The notes beneath the pieces were generated by a model. It was given only the letters and a program-made list of their open reading frames with translations, made no database searches and was not told the DNA's origin. This document shows, in pieces, positions 16,309 through 23,881 of a DNA stretch of 64,000 nt (the stretch's first letter is position 1; each line of letters starts with the position of its first letter). Both the position numbers and the translations under genes were made by a program. The DNA is from an uncultured Opitutaceae bacterium. GTDB taxonomy: Bacteria; Verrucomicrobiota; Verrucomicrobiia; Opitutales; Opitutaceae. The stretch spans positions 33,112 to 97,111 of the forward strand of contig CALFNN010000055.1 in assembly GCA_937902925.1 (NCBI GenBank), given 5' to 3'.

Positions 16309-16740
16309 ATGAATCCGGTTGCGGTGCCGCCGATCCACGGCGTGGTGGAGACGATTCTCTACACGGACGATTTGCCGCGGGCGGTCGCGTTCTATCGCGA
16401 GGTGCTGGGGCTGGCGCCGATGACGGGCGATCCGGCGCGGTTCCAGGCGTTCGACTCGGGGTGCAGCCGCGTGCTGCTGCTGTTCAAACGGGGCGCGACG
16501 CTCGCGCCGACGCCGGTTCCCGGCGGAGTGATTCCGCCGCACGACGGAACCGGACCGCAGCACATCGCGTTTGCGATCGACGCGGAAAGTCTTGGCGCCT
16601 GGCACCAGCGGCTGATGGCGCGCGGGGTCGCGATCGAGAGCGGGGCGAGTTGGGGACGCGGTGGACGAAGCCTGTTCTTCCGCGATCCCGACGGGCACCT
16701 CGTGGAGCTGGTCACGCCGGGAATCTGGGCGAATTACTGA
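16309..16740 (+). CDS. VOC family protein
   Basis: 143 residues from the ATG at 16309, which begins just before the conserved HGVVETILYTDDLPRAVAFY. One VOC module with LGLAPMTGDP, GPQHIAFAIDAESLGAWHQR and GGRSLFFRDPDGHLVELVTP. Conserved His and Glu positions suggest metal binding. No signal peptide. It resembles fosfomycin-resistance-like and glyoxalase-like VOC proteins, but no specific substrate can be claimed. Similar to the gene at 14359. Confidence 0.78.
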   Translation: MNPVAVPPIHGVVETILYTDDLPRAVAFYREVLGLAPMTGDPARFQAFDSGCSRVLLLFKRGATLAPTPVPGGVIPPHDGTGPQHIAFAIDAESLGAWHQRLMARGVAIESGASWGRGGRSLFFRDPDGHLVELVTPGIWANY

Positions 16741-16815
16741 GTCGGGCAAACCGGTTTCGCGCAGAACCCGCTTGGCAGGACCGACCAGGTGGGCACTCTC
16801 CGGTTTTGCTGCCCC

Positions 16816-18846
16816 ATGAAACTCGCCGATGTCCTGCGCCTTACCAAGAACAACTACGCGCTCGATCTTTTTACGCCAGCTACGCTCACCTACGTCCAGA
16901 GTCTGCTGTTCTGGAAAAACGATCGTCCTCATCTCAAGTGTCAGGTGCGTGGCAAGGATGTCCAGGCGAAGCCCGAGGAGATCGTTCGCCAGCTCTGGAT
17001 TCACCGGCTTACCGCTTACGAGAAATATCCGTTGGCACGCCTCGCGGTTGAAGTTCCCATCACATTTGGTCGAGACACCTCCAAGCGTGCCGACCTGGTC
17101 GTGTTCGATGACGACCGGCCGACCGTTCCCTAAATCATCAGCGAGCTGAAGCAGCCGACGGCGAAAGGCGGCAAGGAGCAGCTCAAATCCTACGGTCATG
17201 CCACCGGCGCCCCGCTGGCTTGTTGGAGCGACGGCCGGCAGGCCATCGTCTGGCACCGAAAAAATCCGAACTACTTCGTCGAGATTCCGCTGCTGCCGTC
17301 GGCCACACAGACGATTCACGATGTCGCCGACCAGCCGTGGACGGTCGATACCCTCGTCGCGAAGGAGAAGGAGCGCGAGAAGCTCGGTCTCTCCGCCCGC
17401 TCCCTCAAGCAGCGCATCCTCGACATGGAGGATGAGGTGCTCGCGAATGCCGGAGTCGATGTCTTCGAGGAGGTTTTCAAGCTCATCTTCACAAAACTCT
17501 ACGATGAACTCTTCTGTTATCGCGGCGACTACCCGCACATCCGCTTTCGCAACACCAACACGGCTTCCCAGCTCAAGGCCAACCTCCAGGCGCTCTTCGA
17601 CGAGGCCGACGCCAAATGGGAAGGCGTCTTCGCTCCCGGCGAAAAGCTGAAGCTCACGCCCGATCACCTCGCCGTCTGCGTCGGCTCGCTCGAAGAATAC
17701 AAACTCTTCAACAGTGACCTCGACATCGTCGACGAGGCCTTCGAATACCTCGTCAACAAGTCCGCGAAGGGGGAGAAGGGCCAGTATTTCACGCCGCGCT
17801 GGGTCATCGACCTTTGCGTGAAGATGCTCAACCCGCGCGAGGAGGAGACGCTCATCGACACGGCCTGCGGCTCCGCCGGGTTCACGATGCATGCCATCTT
17901 TCATGTGTGGGATGCGATCCGCCGCGACGAAGGCCGGCCCGGCTCAGATCTCTTCACCATGGAGAAGAAGGGCCGGCGTTATGAAAAATACGTGCAGGAA
18001 AAAGTCTTCGGTATCGACTTTGACGAGCGCTCGGTGCGCGTCGCCCGCTGTCTCAATCTCATCGCCGGCGACGGCCAGACGAACGTCCTCCACCTCAACA
18101 CGCTCGACTACCGCAAGTGGGACGAAACCGTGAAGGAGAAGGCATGGCAGGACACCTATTTCGAGGGTTGGAAGAAACTCCGTCGCCAGCTCGCCGACAA
18201 GAAGGGCGCAGACTATCGCGCGTTCGGCTTCGACGTGCTCCTCGCCAATCCGCCCTTCGCCGGCGACATCAAGCAGACCGACATGCTCTCGTCCTACGAG
18301 CTGGCGCACAAGGTCGCCAAGGACGGCGGTCAGGGGAAACTCGAGAGCGCCGTCGGCCGCGACCTGCTCTTCATCGAGCGCAACCTCGACTTCCTCAAGC
18401 CCGGCGGCCGCATGGCGGTCGTCCTCCCGCAGGGCCGCTTCAACAACGCGAGCGAGGAGCGCGTCCGCCGCTGGATCGCGGAGCGCTGCCGGCTGCTCGC
18501 GGTCGTCGGCCTGCATCCCAACACTTTCAAGCCCCACACCGGCACCAAGACCTCCGTCCTCTTCGTGCAAAAGTGGAACGACGATCCCGCCGCCGGCCCG
18601 CCCTGTCCGCGGCTCGACGACTACCCGATTTTCTTCGCCACGCAGCGGCTCGCCTCGAAGGACAACAGCGGCGAGAAACTCGTCGCCCGCCGGGCCGATG
18701 GCGGCTTTGCCCGCGATGCGCACGGCCACTGGGTGGTGCAGCACGATTTTTTCAGCGTCGAACTCGACGACGGCACCCACACCGCGCCCGGCATCGCCGA
18801 GGCCTTCGCCGAATTCGCGAAGAAGGAGAAACTGGGTTTTTTCTGA
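16816..18846 (+). pseudogene. Fused nuclease / N6-adenine methyltransferase (R-M protein) interrupted by one in-frame stop
   Basis: A single reading frame of 676 codons runs from the ATG at 16816 to the TGA at 18844-18846, broken only by TAA at 17131-17133 (codon 106). The N-terminal part resembles HsdR_N-type PD-(D/E)XK domains: Asp93 in KRADLVVFDD, then after the stop Glu110 and Lys112 in IISELKQP. The stop therefore lies between the two halves of the nuclease site, where homologues commonly carry Tyr (TAC or TAT to TAA is one change). From about residue 240 comes an HsdM-type N6 methylase with motif I DTACGSAGF (about 348) and motif IV NPPF (478-481). The fusion with a separate specificity subunit recalls two-subunit type IIB (BcgI-like) or type I enzymes. 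A sequencing error is possible. Confidence 0.8.
17425..18846 (+). CDS. Remaining translatable N6-adenine DNA methyltransferase part (HsdM-like)
   Basis: 473 residues from the first in-frame ATG after the stop at 17131. It retains the helical N-terminal HsdM region, the linker GEKGQYFTPRWVIDLCVKML, SAM motif I (DTACGSAGF) and catalytic NPPF (DVLLANPPFAGDI). These residues suffice for an adenine methyltransferase if expression can start here, but no obvious strong ribosome binding site was judged. It would act with the specificity subunit that follows directly. See the pseudogene entry for the whole frame. Confidence 0.7.
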   Translation: MEDEVLANAGVDVFEEVFKLIFTKLYDELFCYRGDYPHIRFRNTNTASQLKANLQALFDEADAKWEGVFAPGEKLKLTPDHLAVCVGSLEEYKLFNSDLDIVDEAFEYLVNKSAKGEKGQYFTPRWVIDLCVKMLNPREEETLIDTACGSAGFTMHAIFHVWDAIRRDEGRPGSDLFTMEKKGRRYEKYVQEKVFGIDFDERSVRVARCLNLIAGDGQTNVLHLNTLDYRKWDETVKEKAWQDTYFEGWKKLRRQLADKKGADYRAFGFDVLLANPPFAGDIKQTDMLSSYELAHKVAKDGGQGKLESAVGRDLLFIERNLDFLKPGGRMAVVLPQGRFNNASEERVRRWIAERCRLLAVVGLHPNTFKPHTGTKTSVLFVQKWNDDPAAGPPCPRLDDYPIFFATQRLASKDNSGEKLVARRADGGFARDAHGHWVVQHDFFSVELDDGTHTAPGIAEAFAEFAKKEKLGFF

Positions 18847-18881
18847 GCAGCCCCTTCGATAGCGCGAAATACAAGGCGCTG

Positions 18882-20267
18882 TTGAAGGGGCTGGATGCCA
18901 CGGAGCTGAAGCTGAGCGAAGTCTGCCGCGACAACGAGAAGCTGCGGATCGACGACGGCTTTTTCAGCAAGCTCGTGGTCCTTACCCAGCGCCGGATCGA
19001 AGCGATGCCCCACGTTCGCCTCGGCGCGGCAGCAAACGTCGTTCGTAAGGGAATCTTCGACATCAACGCGGACGCTTATACTCCGACTGGCGTTCCGTTC
19101 GTGCGCATCACTAACTTGAGGATGGGGCTGATCGCTTCGGACGACCTCGCATTCATTCCGCCTGCAATTCACGCGGCGGAGCACAAGACGGCTCTTCGTC
19201 GTGGCGACATCGTGCTGTCGAAAACAGCCTATCCTGCAGCTTCGTGGGTGAATTTGCCGGAGTGCAATACCAGTCAGGACACCGTCGCAGTTCGGCTTTC
19301 TGCGGCTGGCCGCAAGCAACTTCGATCGGGCGCAGTCGTGGCGTTTTTCAATTCCCGGCACGGTCTTGCGTTGATGGGGCGACAGTTTCAGGGCAACGTT
19401 CAATTGCACCTCTCGCTGCCGGATGCAAAAAAGCTCCCGATTCCAATTTTTAGCGATGCGCTACAGAAGCGACTGGAGTCGTCGCTGATTGAGGCAGACG
19501 TGCTGATTGTGCAGTCGGAAGATCGCCTTGCCGCTGCCGAGCAAACCCTCCTGCGCGCGCTCGGCTTGGAAAACTGGCGACCGCCCGAGCCGCTGACCTA
19601 CACGCGTCGAGCCTCCGAAGTCGTCACGGCCCACCGGATCGATGCCGAGTATTTCGCTCCACGTGTGTCTGATCTATTCAAGCATCTCGGCTTGGGTGGA
19701 CAGACCGTGCGCGATGTCGCGCCGGCACGTTGCGAAAATTTTGCACCCGCGGGCCTCGGCGAATTCGACTACCTCGAAATCGGCTCCCTGCGTTCCGACG
19801 GCACGATCACCGGCGAGCGCTTGCTCAAGTCCGACGCGCCAAGTCGCGCGACGTGGTTTGTCCACGCCGGCGATGTTGTCACGTCCACCGTCCGTCCACT
19901 CCGACGGCTCAGCGCGATCATCGCGCCGGAGCAGGACGGCTTCGTGGCCTCCTCGGGTTTTCTTGTGCTCGAACCGCAGACCGTGCCCGCCGAAGTGCTC
20001 CTCACGTTCCTGCGTCTGCCGCCGGTCTGCGAGTTGATGGATCTGCACACGAGCGCGAGCCTCTATCCCGCGATTTCAGAACGCGACTTGTTGAACCTGC
20101 CGTTTCCAAAACTCCCGACAAGGACGTGCGACGCCATCGTGCAAGCCGTTCGCTCCGCTCACGCTGCCCGCCGCGAAGCACAGTCGCTACTCGCGCGTGC
20201 CCAGCATGCCGTCGAAATCGCCATCGAACAAGACGAGAAAACGGCGCTGGCCCACCTCGCCGGTTGA
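18882..20267 (+). CDS. Restriction-modification specificity subunit (HsdS-like)
   Basis: About 461 residues if started at the TTG at 18882. The homologous region seems to begin even earlier (SPFDSAKYKALLKGL, directly after the methylase stop), where only a CTG at 18843 overlaps that stop; a GTG at 18975 is another option. Two target-recognition domains are visible: HVRLGAAANVVRKGIFDINA through LHLSLPDAKKLPIPIFSD, and QTVRDVAPARCENFAPAG through LYPAISERDLLNLPFPK, each followed by a helical spacer. It would direct the upstream methyltransferase to its DNA target. The non-ATG start may mean decay or coupled re-initiation. Confidence 0.75.
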   Translation: MKGLDATELKLSEVCRDNEKLRIDDGFFSKLVVLTQRRIEAMPHVRLGAAANVVRKGIFDINADAYTPTGVPFVRITNLRMGLIASDDLAFIPPAIHAAEHKTALRRGDIVLSKTAYPAASWVNLPECNTSQDTVAVRLSAAGRKQLRSGAVVAFFNSRHGLALMGRQFQGNVQLHLSLPDAKKLPIPIFSDALQKRLESSLIEADVLIVQSEDRLAAAEQTLLRALGLENWRPPEPLTYTRRASEVVTAHRIDAEYFAPRVSDLFKHLGLGGQTVRDVAPARCENFAPAGLGEFDYLEIGSLRSDGTITGERLLKSDAPSRATWFVHAGDVVTSTVRPLRRLSAIIAPEQDGFVASSGFLVLEPQTVPAEVLLTFLRLPPVCELMDLHTSASLYPAISERDLLNLPFPKLPTRTCDAIVQAVRSAHAARREAQSLLARAQHAVEIAIEQDEKTALAHLAG

Positions 20268-20342
20268 GTGTGGAAGCCAGCGCGGGGTGCAGGATTGCAA
20301 CGTGGGGCTTGTCACTCGGGCACCGCTCGCTAGGGTGCAGGC

Positions 20343-20567
20343 ATGAGCGCGACAGAATTGCTTGAACACGTCCGGGCGATGCCCGCGCGCGAGCGGCAGA
20401 AGTTTGTGGTGGCGGTGCTGGCTTTGCAGGAACGGCGTCCGGTCTCGCCGGCGCGCAAGGCGCGGCGGGTGCGCTGGCCGAATGTCGAAGGGCGCGCACG
20501 GCGCATTTTCGGCGGGAGGGCGCTGCCGAATCTGGTGCTGATGGAGCGTGCAGAGGCGACCCGTTGA
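20343..20567 (+). CDS. Probable antitoxin of a VapBC-like pair
   Basis: 74 residues: an N-terminal helical part (MSATELLEHVRAMPARERQK) and a basic C-terminal half rich in Arg (KARRVRWPNVEGRARRIFGG). Its stop overlaps a TTG that could start the PIN toxin gene downstream, a typical arrangement for toxin-antitoxin pairs. No AbrB or RHH motif can be stated with certainty; the assignment rests on size, charge and position. It lies 75 bases after the specificity subunit gene. Confidence 0.6.
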   Translation: MSATELLEHVRAMPARERQKFVVAVLALQERRPVSPARKARRVRWPNVEGRARRIFGGRALPNLVLMERAEATR

Positions 20568-20572
20568 GTGGA

Positions 20573-21007
20573 ATGCCCTGCTACGCGGACAGCAGCTTTC
20601 TCGTGTCCTGCTACATCGCGGATGCCAATGCGGCCCAGGCCCGGGACTATCTTTCGCGCACGGGCGCGCCGTTGATTTTCACTTTGCTGCATGCGCTGGA
20701 GGTCCGGAACGCCTTTGAGCTGGGAGTGTTTCGCGGTCTCTTCACTCCAACGGAAGCGCGGGCGGCGGCGAAAAATCTCCAGGACGATCTCCGTTCGTCC
20801 CGGCTGGTGGAAACGCGGGTGAATTGGGCCGCGGCTTTCCGGTTCGCAACCCGTTTTGGCGAACAGCACTCGGCCGAGACGGGCACGCGCAGCCTGGATA
20901 TCCTGCATGTGGCGGCGGCGAAATTACTGCGCGCCCCCGGGTTTGTTTCGTTCGATGAGCGGCAACGAAAGCTCGCGGCGTTGGTTGGCTTGTCGATCGA
21001 AGCGTGA
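20573..21007 (+). CDS. PIN-domain ribonuclease toxin (VapC-like)
   Basis: 144 residues from the ATG at 20573; a TTG three codons upstream overlaps the antitoxin stop. PIN-domain acidic residues are visible: Asp6 in CYADSSFLV, Glu43 in ALEVRNAFEL, Asp109 in RSLDILHVAAA and Asp128 in FVSFDERQ. These coordinate Mg2+ for RNA cleavage. It forms an operon with the small basic protein upstream. With the neighbouring restriction-modification genes it forms a small defence or stabilisation patch. Confidence 0.82.
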   Translation: MPCYADSSFLVSCYIADANAAQARDYLSRTGAPLIFTLLHALEVRNAFELGVFRGLFTPTEARAAAKNLQDDLRSSRLVETRVNWAAAFRFATRFGEQHSAETGTRSLDILHVAAAKLLRAPGFVSFDERQRKLAALVGLSIEA

Positions 21008-21013
21008 TGCGCT

Positions 21014-22024
21014 TCAGGGGCGGCGGAAGAGATAGTGGCTGACGAGCCATTCGCGGCCGCCGCGATAACCCCAGAGTTCGGCGCAGCTCAGGTAGAAAAC
21101 GCGCCAGTAGGCCCACCATTTGGCCGCGTGCTGACGGCCATACGCGGCGGCGAACAGCGGCAGGATGTCGGCGCGGTGGGCGTCCATGTTTTGCAGCCAG
21201 TGCTCGGCGGTGCGCTGGTAGTGGGTGCCGTCGACCCGCCAGTCGGCGACGAGTTGCAGGTCGTCCTGAAACCGGGTGAGCAAATCGTGGGCCGGCATCT
21301 GGCCGCCGGTGAAAAAATACCGGGCCATCCAGTCCGACGGCCCCGCGGCGACGAAGTGGTAGGACAGGCGCGCGTGGGTGAAGATATGGACGAACAGCAG
21401 GCCGCCGGGCTTGAGCCAGCGCGCGACGTTGCCGAGAAGGCGCGGGTAGTTTTTCATGTGCTCGAACATCTCGATCGAGACCACGCGGTCGAACTGCGCG
21501 GGCGCGGCGTCGAAGGCGTTCATGTCGCACGTGAGGATGCGAAGATTGGCGAGGCCGCGCCGCCGGGCCGCGGCGTCGATGTATTCCTTCTGGGTTTTCG
21601 AATTCGAAACGCCGGTGATTTCCGCGCGGGGAAACCGCTCCGCCAGCCAGAGCGAGAGCGAACCCCAGCCGCAGCCGAGCTCGAGGATGCGCTGGCCGTC
21701 GGCGAGCCGGCCGCGTTCCGCGTAGAGCGCGAGCATGGCCTCCTCGGCCTGGTCGAGCGTCTCGGTGCCGGTGGGGTAGAGACACCCGGAATACTTGAGC
21801 CGCCGGCCGAGGCAGCGCTGATAAAACGGCGTCGGGACCTCGTAGTGCTGCTCGTTCGCGGCGCGGGTGTTTTCGGCGACGGGGCGAGTCCGCAGGTCGG
21901 CGGCGTAGGTGTCGGGGTCGTAACGGGAGGACTCCTCGCGGAGGCGTTGCGCGAGGAGCCGGCGGATGCCGAGGCGGATGGCCCAGTCCGGCAGGAGATT
22001 TTTTTCGAGGAGAGTATCGATCAT
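21014..22024 (-). CDS. SAM-dependent methyltransferase, cyclopropane-fatty-acid synthase family (short form)
   Basis: 336 residues. The start is the ATG at 22024, overlapping the DUF1295 stop (ATGA). Conserved CFA-family segments: EQHYEVPTPFYQRCLG, KYSGCLYPTGTETLDQAEE, SAM motif I LELGCGWGSLSLWLAE, VSIEMFEHMKNY and LFVHIFTHA. It is shorter than bacterial Cfa (about 380) and lacks the N-terminal domain, as in plant-like and uncharacterised homologues. It probably transfers a methyl or methylene group to unsaturated acyl chains of phospholipids at the inner membrane. It is the last gene of a six-gene operon with a second CFA-type enzyme. Confidence 0.85.
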   Translation of the reverse strand: MIDTLLEKNLLPDWAIRLGIRRLLAQRLREESSRYDPDTYAADLRTRPVAENTRAANEQHYEVPTPFYQRCLGRRLKYSGCLYPTGTETLDQAEEAMLALYAERGRLADGQRILELGCGWGSLSLWLAERFPRAEITGVSNSKTQKEYIDAAARRRGLANLRILTCDMNAFDAAPAQFDRVVSIEMFEHMKNYPRLLGNVARWLKPGGLLFVHIFTHARLSYHFVAAGPSDWMARYFFTGGQMPAHDLLTRFQDDLQLVADWRVDGTHYQRTAEHWLQNMDAHRADILPLFAAAYGRQHAAKWWAYWRVFYLSCAELWGYRGGREWLVSHYLFRRP

Positions 22025-22815
22025 GCGGTGGGTTGCTGCGGGAACCATGGCACGAAGGCGCTCGTGGTCCGCTGGTAGCGGCGATAGGCGTCGCCGCGGC
22101 TGCGGATGCTTTGCTCCTCGGTCATGGGTATGCCTGTTACGCGCAGGAGCAGAAAAAGGATGCTGGCCGGGCCGAGAATCGCGATCCAGCCCCAGGGCGA
22201 GGCGAGGGCGAAGACGAAGTAGGCGACCCAGACGAGCCACTCGAAAAAATAGTTCGGATGCCGGCTGTAGCGCCAGAGGCCGCGGTCGCAGACGCGACCC
22301 TGGTTGGCGGGGTCGCGTTTGAATGCCGCCAGTTCGCGGTCGGCGCGCGCCTCGCCGGCGAGGGCGAGGAGCCACAGGGCGGCGCCGGCGATCTCGGTGC
22401 CGTGCAGCACGGGTGCGGGATTGAGGCAGGCGACGAGGAAAGCGACGCCGAGCGCGACAACCGACACGGCCTGCAACTGGAAAAAACCGAACATCCGCGG
22501 CGCGAAACTCGCGGCCCAGTCCCGGCGAAGCTGCCGGTAGCGTCCGTCCTCGGCGGGGTGATGGCGCAGCACGCGAATGAAGAGGTGGGTGCCAAGCCGC
22601 AGGCTCCAGACGACGGCCATGGCGCCGATGAGCGCGCGGCGGACCGGCCAGCCGGGACCGCGGAGCGCGTCGAAGGTGGCGAGCGCGCCGAAGGCGTAGG
22701 ACCACGCGATGTCGACGATGCCGTAGTTGTCGATCCGGCGCGCGACGAGGTAGAGCGCCGCAAAGCTGACGCAAAGTCCGCCGAGTGCGAGGAGCACGAG
22801 CGGCGCCGCGGTCAT
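22021..22815 (-). CDS. DUF1295 (steroid 5-alpha-reductase-like) membrane protein
   Basis: 264 residues with several transmembrane helices. Family signatures: RRIDNYGIVDIAWSYAF near the N-terminus, LGTHLFIRVLRHHPAEDGRY in the middle, and LWRYSRHPNYFFEWLVWVAY and RGDAYRRYQRTTSAFVPWFP near the end. Family members are membrane NADPH-dependent reductases acting on steroid or fatty-acid double bonds. It overlaps its neighbours by four bases on both sides. In this lipid operon a reductase for a methylene or unsaturated acyl intermediate is a reasonable inference. Confidence 0.87.
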   Translation of the reverse strand: MTAAPLVLLALGGLCVSFAALYLVARRIDNYGIVDIAWSYAFGALATFDALRGPGWPVRRALIGAMAVVWSLRLGTHLFIRVLRHHPAEDGRYRQLRRDWAASFAPRMFGFFQLQAVSVVALGVAFLVACLNPAPVLHGTEIAGAALWLLALAGEARADRELAAFKRDPANQGRVCDRGLWRYSRHPNYFFEWLVWVAYFVFALASPWGWIAILGPASILFLLLRVTGIPMTEEQSIRSRGDAYRRYQRTTSAFVPWFPQQPTA

Positions 22816-23360
22816 GGGATCGGGTGGTCCCGGTTTTTTTCCGCGGCGAGCTTGGCGGCGGCAGCCACGCGGACGCGGTTGGCCTCGCGGAGGATCGGCA
22901 AGGAGACGTAGAAGACCGCGGTGCCCCAGAACGGGGCGAGGACCGCCCAGACGACGCAGGCGTGCATGGCCGCCACGCTGAAGTCGTGCAGAAACTGGAT
23001 CGGGTGCTCGGTGAGGAGCTCCCGCATGGCACGGAATTCGAAACGGGAATGCGTGGCGCTGAAGATTCGCTCACCCCACTTCAGCGAGGCGACGATGAAC
23101 CAGATGTGCAGCGGCGTGCAGAGATAGTTCACCGCCTGGATGATCGGCTGGTTGAGCTTCAGGAAAATCCCCACGATGAGACAGAGCAGCGTGGTCGTGC
23201 CGAGGAGCGGAAACATCGCGATCGAACTGCCGATGGCGACAGTCAGGGCGATTTTCTCGGGGGTGATGCCCTGGGTGAGCTGGTGCAGAACGGGATCGAG
23301 CACCCGACGTTGCCAGAAGGTGCGCTTCGGTTCGGCGGAGGGGAGGTTCGGATCGGGCAC
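22812..23360 (-). CDS. DUF2062 domain membrane protein
   Basis: 182 residues from the GTG at 23360; the frame is open upstream but without a better start near the conserved part. The DUF2062 core is clear: LTQGITPEKIALTVAIGSSI, FPLLGTTTLLCLIVGIF, LNQPIIQAVNYLCTPLHI, then two more hydrophobic segments. The function of this family is unknown; members often sit beside lipid or glycan synthesis genes. Its stop overlaps the DUF1295 start. Confidence 0.8.
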   Translation of the reverse strand: MPDPNLPSAEPKRTFWQRRVLDPVLHQLTQGITPEKIALTVAIGSSIAMFPLLGTTTLLCLIVGIFLKLNQPIIQAVNYLCTPLHIWFIVASLKWGERIFSATHSRFEFRAMRELLTEHPIQFLHDFSVAAMHACVVWAVLAPFWGTAVFYVSLPILREANRVRVAAAAKLAAEKNRDHPIP

Positions 23361-23416
23361 GGGAGAAAAGGCATACCACAGATTCCGCGGATGGGAAGCC
23401 GGGTTGCGACGGATTT

Positions 23417-23824
23417 TCAACCGCGGGGCAAAGCGAACAGAATCAACGCGATTCCGCACGCGGCGAGCGCCGGACCGAGCCACCCGGGGCCGGGGTGGCG
23501 CCGGGTCAGGACGTCGGCGAGCCGGCCGGCGGGCGGGAATCGAAAAAGTTCCGCGAGGCAGTAGGCCGACATGGCGATGTTGCCGAGGAGCATGATGGCG
23601 ACAAACCATGCGGCGCGGGCGAGCCAGGATGTCTGCTTGTAGCACACCCAGACGAAGAAGGTCGTGAATCCCCAGTAGGTGTCGAACGTCGTGGCGATGA
23701 ACCAGGGATGCGCGAACACGTCGCGCGGCACGGCGAAGAGCGGGCAGCGCAGGCTCGCCCACGTCGTGACCCAAAGCATGGAGGCGAGCACCACGAGAAA
23801 AAGGGCGCGGAGGAAAAGGAGCAT
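23417..23824 (-). CDS. DUF1475 family small membrane protein
   Basis: 135 residues with four probable transmembrane helices. Signature segments: ALFLVVLASMLWVTTWASL, HPWFIATTFDTYWGFTTFFV and LLGNIAMSAYCLAELF, matching DUF1475 as I recall it. The function is unknown. It lies between the CFA-type methyltransferase (57 bases upstream) and the DUF2062 gene (56 bases downstream), all on the minus strand, so a role in the same lipid pathway is likely. Confidence 0.78.
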   Translation of the reverse strand: MLLFLRALFLVVLASMLWVTTWASLRCPLFAVPRDVFAHPWFIATTFDTYWGFTTFFVWVCYKQTSWLARAAWFVAIMLLGNIAMSAYCLAELFRFPPAGRLADVLTRRHPGPGWLGPALAACGIALILFALPRG

Positions 23825-23881
23825 GAAACGGAAGGAGGGGCGTTCGCCCGGGATGGCGGAACGAGCCGCCGGGAACGATGC

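Noticed and set aside
16816..21007. Mobile element carrying the defence genes
   Set aside because: No transposase, integrase, flanking tRNA or terminal repeats were found, so only an island-like character can be proposed.
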